DNA of 40,058 nt, from positions 1 to 40,058 of the forward strand of contig JAUXTN010000212.1 in the NCBI GenBank assembly GCA_030684355.1, in the 5' to 3' direction. This DNA is from Pseudomonadota bacterium (lineage in GTDB: Bacteria; Myxococcota_A; UBA796; SXON01). Of this stretch, positions 15,953 to 22,307 are shown in pieces; the first letter of the stretch is position 1, and each line of letters starts with the position of its first letter. The translations under genes and the position numbers were made by a program. The notes under the pieces are model-generated. The model was not told the DNA's origin. It made no database searches and was given only the letters and a program-made list of their open reading frames with translations.

Positions 15953-18754
15953 ATGCGCCCGCTCACCTCGACCCTCACCTTTTTGCTCCTCTCCGCCTGC
16001 TCCAGCAAGTGGACCCCCCTCGACGTGGACGGCGACGGCTACACCGTCGCGACGGGCGACTGCTGGGAGAACGAGGTCGGCCCCAACGGGCTCTCCAGCG
16101 CGGACATCCACCCCGGCGCCGTCGAGACCTGGTACGACGGGTTCGACCAGGACTGTAGCGGTGGGAACGACTTCGACAAGGACGGGGACGGCCACGCCTC
16201 GATCAGCTTCCCCGACCCCGAGGGCCTCCTCCCGAGCGACGACTGCTGGGACGATCCGGACGTGCTCCCCGGCGCCTTCGCCGCCGACGACCCGGCCGAT
16301 CAGCTCACTGCCGACCTGGTTTCCCCCGAGGCCGTCGAGACCTGGTACGACGGGGTCGACCAGAACTGCGCGGGCGACGACGACTTCGACCAGGACGGCG
16401 ACGGTTTTGCGTCCGCCGCACACCCGGACGGCACCGACGAGGGCGACGACTGCTTCGACGGCGCGGATGACGACTTCGTGAACGACGGCGGGCTCGACCC
16501 CGCCGACGTGAACCCGGACGCCTCGGACGAGTGGTACGACGGCACGGACGCCGACTGCGAAGGCAACGACGACTACGATCAGGACCGCGATGGCTACGCC
16601 CGGGACCTGGAGTGCGACGACCTCGACGCCACCCGCTTTCCCGACCCGTCCGTCCCCGAGGTCTGGTACGACGGCCTCGACGACAACTGCGACGGCAACG
16701 ACGGCGACAAGGACGGCGACGGCTACTACGTCGCCGGCTACGCGTTCGAGATCCCCGTCGCCTACCAGCCCGATGACTGCTGGGACGACCCCGCGGCCGG
16801 CGCCTCGTGGGTGCCGCTCAACGGGCTCGAGGCGTTCGACGCCGACCAGGCGCATCCCGGCGCGACGGAGACCTGGTACGACGGACTCGACCAGGACTGC
16901 GCGGGCGACGACGACTTCGACCAGGACCTCGACGGGTTCCGGACCCTCGCCTACACCAACGAGTCCGGGCTCGTGGGCGACGACTGCGACGATCTCCTGG
17001 CGACCACCAACCCCGCCGCCACCGAGACCTGGTACGACGACGTGGACGCCGACTGCGCCGGCGACGACGACTTCGACCAGGACCACGACAGCTACGCGAC
17101 CGACACCGACTGCGACGACACCGCAGCCTCCGTGAACCCCGGCGCGCTCGAAGCCTGCGGCAACGCCGTCGACGAGGACTGCTCGGGCAGCGACAACGAC
17201 GAGGGCGCGTTCGGCTGCACCGACTATTACGCGGACACCGACGCCGACGGCTTCGGCTCGGACACCGGCATGTGCCTGTGCCAGGCGGAGGGCGACTACA
17301 CCGAGACGTCCGCAGGGGATTGCGACGATGGCGATGCCACGGTCAACCCCGACGGCATCGAATCGTGCAGCACCGCCGCCGACGACGACTGCGACGGCAG
17401 CACCAATGCGATCGGCGCCGTGGGCTGTGACGATTGGTACGTGGACGCCGACGGGGACACCTACGGCGCCACCGCGAGCCAATGCTCGTGTGACGCGACG
17501 GGCCTCTACACCGCCGACAACAGCGACGACTGCAACGACCTCGTGGCCACGGTCAACCCCAGCCGCACCGAGACCTGCAACGACATCGACGACGACTGCG
17601 ACAGCTCCGTCGACGAAGGCCTGACGCTCTACTACGCCGACGTGGACGGAGACTCCTACGGCGCCGGCACCGGCGACTGCACGACCGGCGCCACCCTCGT
17701 CACGAACGACGACGACTGCAACGACGACGCCGAGAAGGTCTACCCGGGCGCCACCGAGTACTGCGACGGCGAGGCGAACGACTGCACGACCGCCGCGAGC
17801 TGGACCTCCGCTGACGAAGACGAGATGGTCACCTACATCAACACCTTGGACGTGTGGAGCGACGTGTCCGCGTCTTTCACGGCCACGGCGGGCAACTACA
17901 ACATCGAGTCGGGCACGTACAACTTCTGCGCGGGCACCTACTACACCAAGCTGGTCGGCAGCAGCGACACGACCGACATCGTCGGCATCTACGGCGCGGA
18001 CGAGACCACGCTGGAGAACAACGGCACCGCCGGCGCCACGGTGACGGTGGTGGCGGGGAGCGTGACGCTCACGGGCTTCACGGTCACCGGCGGCAAGGGC
18101 AGCGGCTCGACCGGAAACACGTTTGGCGGCGGCATCCTCGGCTCCATCACCGGGACCACCCCCGCGACCACCCCCCACCTCATCGTCGAAGACTGCATCG
18201 TCACCGGCAACACCGCGACCAACGGCGGCGGGGTCGCCTCCTACCTCTCGGGTTGGGTGAAGCTGGTGAACACGACGGTCGAGGGCAACACTTCGACCGG
18301 GACCAGCACCGGCAGCGGCGGCGGCGGGCTCTACAGCTACCTCGGCGCCGACTTCACGCTCGAGGGCACCACGGTCACCGGCAACACGGCGAACGACGGC
18401 GGCGGCATCTTCGTCGATGACGGCACGCTGCTGATGACCGACTCCTACGTCGTCGCGAACACCGCCACGGACGACGGCGCCGGCCTCTTCATCGACACCG
18501 GCACGGCCACCTGCACGGACGGCGGGGTCTACGACAACACTGCCACCGATCACGGCGGCGGCGTCTACCTGAGCAACGACGGCAGCAGCACCGCGCGCTT
18601 CACCGCGGTCAGGTGCGACTTCGGCACGGCGGCGCTGGACAACGCCCCCAACGACGTCGAGGTCAAGACCGCTGGGTCGGACTACGAGCTTTACACCTCG
18701 TACAGCGCCACCGCCTCGTTCGTGTGCTCGAACGCCACGGACCTCTGCATCTAG
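15953..18754 (+). CDS. giant MopE-type repeat lipoprotein with beta-helix domain (paralog 3)
   Basis: 933 residues. MRPLTSTLTFLLLSAC is a normal lipoprotein signal with Cys at position 16, followed by the same acidic architecture as paralogs 1 and 2: DVDGDGY, GDCWEN, ETWYDGFDQDC, DFDQDGDGF and DCDD repeats with regularly spaced cysteines (MopE-like metal-binding motifs). It lacks the tandem 189/204-base units, which explains much of its smaller size. The C-terminal 300 residues, after CDGEANDCTTAASW, form glycine-rich beta-helix turns (FGGGILG, GGGLYSY, GGGIFVDDG, GGGVYLS). It ends at SNATDLCI with no sorting tail. Inferred to be a surface-exposed lipoprotein. It is transcribed away from the divergent kinase operon. 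More diverged from paralogs 1 and 2 than they are from each other. Confidence 0.85.
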   Translation: MRPLTSTLTFLLLSACSSKWTPLDVDGDGYTVATGDCWENEVGPNGLSSADIHPGAVETWYDGFDQDCSGGNDFDKDGDGHASISFPDPEGLLPSDDCWDDPDVLPGAFAADDPADQLTADLVSPEAVETWYDGVDQNCAGDDDFDQDGDGFASAAHPDGTDEGDDCFDGADDDFVNDGGLDPADVNPDASDEWYDGTDADCEGNDDYDQDRDGYARDLECDDLDATRFPDPSVPEVWYDGLDDNCDGNDGDKDGDGYYVAGYAFEIPVAYQPDDCWDDPAAGASWVPLNGLEAFDADQAHPGATETWYDGLDQDCAGDDDFDQDLDGFRTLAYTNESGLVGDDCDDLLATTNPAATETWYDDVDADCAGDDDFDQDHDSYATDTDCDDTAASVNPGALEACGNAVDEDCSGSDNDEGAFGCTDYYADTDADGFGSDTGMCLCQAEGDYTETSAGDCDDGDATVNPDGIESCSTAADDDCDGSTNAIGAVGCDDWYVDADGDTYGATASQCSCDATGLYTADNSDDCNDLVATVNPSRTETCNDIDDDCDSSVDEGLTLYYADVDGDSYGAGTGDCTTGATLVTNDDDCNDDAEKVYPGATEYCDGEANDCTTAASWTSADEDEMVTYINTLDVWSDVSASFTATAGNYNIESGTYNFCAGTYYTKLVGSSDTTDIVGIYGADETTLENNGTAGATVTVVAGSVTLTGFTVTGGKGSGSTGNTFGGGILGSITGTTPATTPHLIVEDCIVTGNTATNGGGVASYLSGWVKLVNTTVEGNTSTGTSTGSGGGGLYSYLGADFTLEGTTVTGNTANDGGGIFVDDGTLLMTDSYVVANTATDDGAGLFIDTGTATCTDGGVYDNTATDHGGGVYLSNDGSSTARFTAVRCDFGTAALDNAPNDVEVKTAGSDYELYTSYSATASFVCSNATDLCI

Positions 18755-18769
18755 GTTCGCTTCCCCGCG

Positions 18770-19345
18770 CTACCCCCGCCGACGCGCGCCCTCCGCGCGC
18801 CGACGGATCCCCGCGAGGAGCGCCTCCATCTGGTCGCGGGCGAGCCACTTCTTGACCCACCCCGGCACCGGCACCTTCGCCTCGGTGACGGCCTGGTAGA
18901 CGAGGACGGTGCCCCCCTCCGTGGGCCGCGCGAGGTACCAACCGTCCGCCACGGCGAGATCGTTCGGCTTGGCCGGATCGAGGGTGTAGGCCGCGGAGTT
19001 GTGCGCGGGGTCCCACGTGTAGCGATGGTGGATGCGGAGGTCGGCGCCGAGCACCTCCATGTCCACCTGGAGATACCAACGGTTCGGACCCTCGCGACGG
19101 TACTCCCGCACGTGCTCGAGCGTCGCGTTCTCGGGGATCCGCGCCTCGACGTCGAGCACCACCGGCCAGAGGGCGTCCGGCGGGACGCGCACCTTCACGA
19201 TCCCGGTGGCGGTGACCCGGGCCCCGTCGGCCTCGGCATGCATCACCACCTCTCCGTCGTTGAGCTTCGCCCACTCCGCGCTCGAGAGCTCGGGGAAACG
19301 CGGGGTCGATTCCGCGAACGCGAACGCGACGAGCGTCAGCAACAT
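18770..19345 (-). CDS. exported START/SRPBCC-domain protein
   Basis: 191 residues from ATG 19345 (MLLTLVAFAFAEST), which gives a short signal peptide with an AFA cleavage site; a start at 19360 would add five residues. The body reads as a START/polyketide-cyclase-like fold: an N-terminal strand-turn EVVMHAEADGARVTATGIVKV, PPDALWPVVLDVEARIPENA as the first helix after the opening strands, then strands NRWYLQVDMEVLG and LRIHHRYTWD. The long C-terminal helix VPGWVKKWLARDQMEALLAGIRRR closes the pocket in this family. Members bind lipids or other hydrophobic ligands. An exported version suggests a periplasmic ligand. It is convergent with paralog 3 and divergent, with only 35 bases between start codons, from the membrane protein at 19381. 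Confidence 0.65.
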   Translation of the reverse strand: MLLTLVAFAFAESTPRFPELSSAEWAKLNDGEVVMHAEADGARVTATGIVKVRVPPDALWPVVLDVEARIPENATLEHVREYRREGPNRWYLQVDMEVLGADLRIHHRYTWDPAHNSAAYTLDPAKPNDLAVADGWYLARPTEGGTVLVYQAVTEAKVPVPGWVKKWLARDQMEALLAGIRRRAEGARRRG

Positions 19346-19380
19346 TGGACCGCCCCCCATCGAGGAGGTAAGGCGCGTCG

Positions 19381-20145
19381 GTGCGCCTCCTCTCCGCGAC
19401 ACTACGCATCTATGTGGACGCCGCGCGCGAGTCGGGCAAGGCCTTCCCGCGAAGCGCCTGGGCCTTCATCACGCTGATCTCGTGCTTCCCGCTGCTCATG
19501 CTGGTGGGGATGCTGATCGCGCCGCTCGGATTCGTCGGCGGGGTCATCTACTCCATCCTGAACGCGGCCTGCGCTGGGACCTACCTGGCGCTTGTGAAGG
19601 ATGCCCTCTCGGTTCGCAGAAGCCTGGGTCCCGCTTCCGTTCGCGCCAACCTGGGTGCCCACACCTGGGACATCATCGGGGTCCTGTTCCCGCTCTGGAT
19701 GGTCGACCTCGTGCTCTCGCTGCTCGGGGCGCCCGCGCTCGTGCCCCTCATCTACGGGATCGCGGTCTTCCTCTTCCTGAACCCCGTCCCCGAGATGATC
19801 GGGCGCAGCCGGAGCGGCGGCCTTGAGCTGTTGCGCGAGGCCGGGCAGTTCATGATGCAGAGCGGCCCCGAGTGGCTGGCGCCGCAGCTCCTCGTGCTCG
19901 CGGGCCTCTGGCTCGCGTTCCCCGCGCAGACCCTCCCCATCCTCTCGCTCGTCGGGCCCCGCTTCGGGTTCACCACCACGGGCAGCCTCGCGGTGAGCGC
20001 GGGCGCGACCCCCGCGGGATGGGCCATCGGGTTCGGCCTCGTGGCGCTCGTCCACCTCCTCATGCTCTTCCGGAGCGCCCTGTTCGAGCAGCTCAGCGGG
20101 CGCGGCGGCCGGCGGGCGCGGGAGTGGCAGGAGCGGACTCGGTAG
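19381..20145 (+). CDS. multi-spanning membrane protein of unknown function
   Basis: 254 residues from GTG 19381, with a perfect AGGAGG at 19363-19368, twelve bases upstream. Several hydrophobic segments are visible: AFITLISCFPLLMLVGML, GGVIYSILNAACAGTYLALV, IIGVLFPLWMVDLVLSLLG, LIYGIAVFLFLNPV, APQLLVLAGLWLAFPA and IGFGLVALVHLLMLF, giving about six to seven helices. The sequence PVPEMIGRSRSGGLELLREA between helices is a likely cytoplasmic loop. I do not recognise a named family; a Yip1-like or DUF975-like membrane protein is possible but unproven. The last 53 bases overlap the 3' end of the convergent TIGR02757 gene. Confidence 0.7.
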   Translation: MRLLSATLRIYVDAARESGKAFPRSAWAFITLISCFPLLMLVGMLIAPLGFVGGVIYSILNAACAGTYLALVKDALSVRRSLGPASVRANLGAHTWDIIGVLFPLWMVDLVLSLLGAPALVPLIYGIAVFLFLNPVPEMIGRSRSGGLELLREAGQFMMQSGPEWLAPQLLVLAGLWLAFPAQTLPILSLVGPRFGFTTTGSLAVSAGATPAGWAIGFGLVALVHLLMLFRSALFEQLSGRGGRRAREWQERTR

Positions 20146-21022
20146 GTCGAGCGGGGGCCGCTGGCGCGTGGCACATCGGCGCCAACGGGCAGGCCGGGCA
20201 CACGTCCGCATCCCGATGGCCGAGGCAGGCCCCGGAGATGCCGAGGTGCGCCAGCGCGAAGTCGAAGCGCACGGGATCGTCCGGGTCGAGGCAACGCAGC
20301 GCCGCGGTGACCTCCTCCGCGGTGCGCCAGCTCGCGTCGTTGCGGCGGGTCAGCCCGAGGAAGCCGGAGAGCCGCATCACGTGGGTGTCCAGCGGGATGA
20401 CGAGGTCGCGCGGGGAGAGGTGGGTCCACCGGCCGAGGTCCATGCCGTCGACCCGCACCATCCAGCGCAGGAACATCAGCCAGCGCTTGCACGCGCTGCC
20501 GTCCCCCGGGTGCGCGAGCCACGTGCGGAAGCCGCGGGAGGGCTCGCCGGGCGTCAGGGCCCGGAGCGTGTCGATCGCCGCGCCGAGCGATGCGCCGACG
20601 GGGCCGGGCTGGAAGAGCTCGCCGAGGCTCGCGTGGCGCCGGTAGACCGCCTGGAGCAGCCGGAAGAGGAGCACGAAGTCCTCGCCGCGGTTCCAGCGGT
20701 AGATGACCCCGGCGAGGTCGGCCGCGCGGGCGTCGTCAAAGGTGAGGACGTAGGCGGCGGGCCCGCCGTGGGCGTCCGCGAGCGCGAGGATCCGCGCGAT
20801 CACGGGCCCGAAGAGGTCTACCCGCCCGTACGCAAGCTGCGCGGAGAGCACGGCGGCGACCTCCACGTCGCGCAGGTCCGCGTAGGCGCGCGGGAAGCGG
20901 ACGGGGTCCCGCGCGAGGTTGGCGGGGGTGGCCGCGAGCGCGTGCATGGCTTCGAGGTGGACGGCCAGGGTGCGGACGTGGGCGGTGGAGAGGACCGCTC
21001 CGGGGGGAACCGCTCCCCTCAC
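20093..21022 (-). CDS. TIGR02757 (DUF2400) family protein
   Basis: 309 residues from GTG 21022, whose codon overlaps the preceding stop in GTGA. Recognisable family segments are RFPRAYADLRDVEVAAVLSAQLAYGRVD, CKRWLMFLRWMVR, DLGRWTHLSPRDLVIPLDTHVMRLSGFLGLT and RFDFALAHLGISG. The C-terminal cysteines in CLGHRDADVCPACPLAPMC resemble the four-cysteine iron-sulfur loop of endonuclease III-type DNA glycosylases, to which this family appears distantly related. The biochemical role of TIGR02757 proteins is not established to my knowledge; a DNA-repair function is an inference from that loop. The last residues are a Pro/Ala/Arg-rich tail whose coding sequence overlaps the convergent membrane-protein gene. 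It is cotranscribed with a PKD/sorting-tail protein, an odd partner. Confidence 0.88.
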   Translation of the reverse strand: MRGAVPPGAVLSTAHVRTLAVHLEAMHALAATPANLARDPVRFPRAYADLRDVEVAAVLSAQLAYGRVDLFGPVIARILALADAHGGPAAYVLTFDDARAADLAGVIYRWNRGEDFVLLFRLLQAVYRRHASLGELFQPGPVGASLGAAIDTLRALTPGEPSRGFRTWLAHPGDGSACKRWLMFLRWMVRVDGMDLGRWTHLSPRDLVIPLDTHVMRLSGFLGLTRRNDASWRTAEEVTAALRCLDPDDPVRFDFALAHLGISGACLGHRDADVCPACPLAPMCHAPAAPARPTESAPATPAPAGRRAR

Positions 21023-21480
21023 CCGCGGGAGGCCCGACGGCGCGCGAGGAGCGCGAGGCCCGCGAGGAGCGCGCCCACGGCGGAAGCGCCGCCGGTGGTC
21101 GTCGCGCAGGCGGTCTCGACCCCGTCGATCTGCTCGTGCGGGACCACCACCTCGACCAGATCCGACGGGCTGGCCGAGAGGTCATCACTCACGACGAGCG
21201 TGAAGCGGAGCGTGCCCGGCGCCGCGACCAGGAAGCGCGGCTGCGCAGTCGTCTCGTCCGCCAGCTCGACGGGCGGGCCGCCCGTCTGCGTCCAGGCGAA
21301 CGTCAGGGGGTCCCCCTCGGGGTCGGAGGAGGCCGACCCGTCAAGAACGACGGTATCTCCAACATAAGCGATGAGCCCAAGCCCAGCCTCGGCGACCGGG
21401 GGCTCGCCCGCCGCGAAGGCCGGTTGGAGGGCGGACACGAGCACGACGGTGACGAAGAAAAGCACGCGCGACGTTAACAT
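21019..21480 (-). CDS. small PKD-like surface protein with MYXO-CTERM-like tail
   Basis: 153 residues from ATG 21480. A clear signal peptide (MLTSRVLFFVTVVLVSALQPAFA) is followed by a PKD-like Ig domain: PVAEAGLGLIAYVGDTVVLDGSAS, DPEGDPLTFAWTQTGG and LRFTLVVSDD are the typical strands. The end has a Cys (TACATTTGG), a hydrophobic helix (ASAVGALLAGLALLA) and RRRASRG, the tripartite layout of MYXO-CTERM sorting signals, where the Cys is thought to be lipidated after cleavage by a myxosortase. If so, the protein is exported and anchored at the surface. It overlaps the TIGR02757 start and lies divergent from pspA, sharing 98 bases. Confidence 0.7.
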   Translation of the reverse strand: MLTSRVLFFVTVVLVSALQPAFAAGEPPVAEAGLGLIAYVGDTVVLDGSASSDPEGDPLTFAWTQTGGPPVELADETTAQPRFLVAAPGTLRFTLVVSDDLSASPSDLVEVVVPHEQIDGVETACATTTGGASAVGALLAGLALLARRRASRG

Positions 21481-21578
21481 GGGGCAAGGTCCAGCGTTAT
21501 GCGGACCCCGACTCAGATCCCGGCTTCGGGATCGGCCTTCCGGCTAGGGCACGGGGATCGCGGGCAAGAGGAGCGTCC

Positions 21579-22295
21579 ATGGGTTTCTTCGACCGGCTCG
21601 CCAACATGTGGAACGGGTTCCTGAGCCTGTGGATCTCCGGCATCGAGAACAAGAACCCGGAGATCGTCTACGAGCAGGCGATCGACAACCGCATCAAGCG
21701 CCATCGTGACCTGAAGAAGGCCGTCGGCGGCATCGTGTACTTGCGCAACAAGCTGACCACCGAGCTGGAGACCAAGGAGCGCGAGCTGCGCGAGGTCAAC
21801 GCCCAGCTCCCCGTGGCGGTGGAAAGCGGAGACGACGAGGTCGCCCTCCTCCTCCTCCAGAAGAAGAACGAGCTCGACTCCGGCATCGAGACCCTGAAGA
21901 TCGAGCTGGAGAAGGTGAGCAAGCAGGCGGAGGAGGCCAAGGAGTCCCTCGTCGCGTTCCAAGGCGAGATCGAGAAGCTCCGCCGCGAGCGGGACGAGAT
22001 GCTCGCCAAGAAGGCCACGGCCGAGGCCCGGATCCAGATCCAGGAGACCCTCGACGGCCTCTCCACCGACGCCGACATCAAGCAGCTCGAGAACGTCCGC
22101 GAGAACATCCACAAGACCCAGGCGCAGGCGGATGTCGGCACCGAGATCAAGGGCGACTCCCTCGATGCACGGCTGAAGAAGATCAAGGAGAAGACGGGCG
22201 ACGTGACCGCCCGCTCCCAGCTCGACGAGCTCAAGCGGCAGATGGCGGCCCGCCAGGGCGCCGCCGAAGGCGCCGGCGTCAAGAAGACCATGTGA
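21579..22295 (+). CDS. pspA: PspA/IM30 (ESCRT-III-like) membrane-stress protein
   Basis: 238 residues from ATG 21579, with AGAGGAG about six bases upstream. The N-terminus MGFFDRLANMWNGFLSLWI is an amphipathic helix of the type that binds stressed membranes, and ENKNPEIVYEQAIDNRI matches the family opening. A long coiled coil follows (about residues 30-150), rich in Glu/Lys/Arg heptads, then shorter helices ending ARSQLDELKRQMAARQG. PspA proteins assemble into rods that stabilise the inner membrane and dissipate stress. No pspF, pspB or pspC lies near. A glycosyltransferase gene follows within 12 bases, so the two are probably cotranscribed. Confidence 0.88.
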   Translation: MGFFDRLANMWNGFLSLWISGIENKNPEIVYEQAIDNRIKRHRDLKKAVGGIVYLRNKLTTELETKERELREVNAQLPVAVESGDDEVALLLLQKKNELDSGIETLKIELEKVSKQAEEAKESLVAFQGEIEKLRRERDEMLAKKATAEARIQIQETLDGLSTDADIKQLENVRENIHKTQAQADVGTEIKGDSLDARLKKIKEKTGDVTARSQLDELKRQMAARQGAAEGAGVKKTM

Positions 22296-22307
22296 TTGGT
22301 GGCGTGG

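Noticed and set aside
15803..18553. Upstream extension of the minus-strand kinase-partner frame, 900 codons long
   Set aside because: The extension mirrors paralog 3. The real protein starts at 15802 with a signal peptide and ribosome-binding site.
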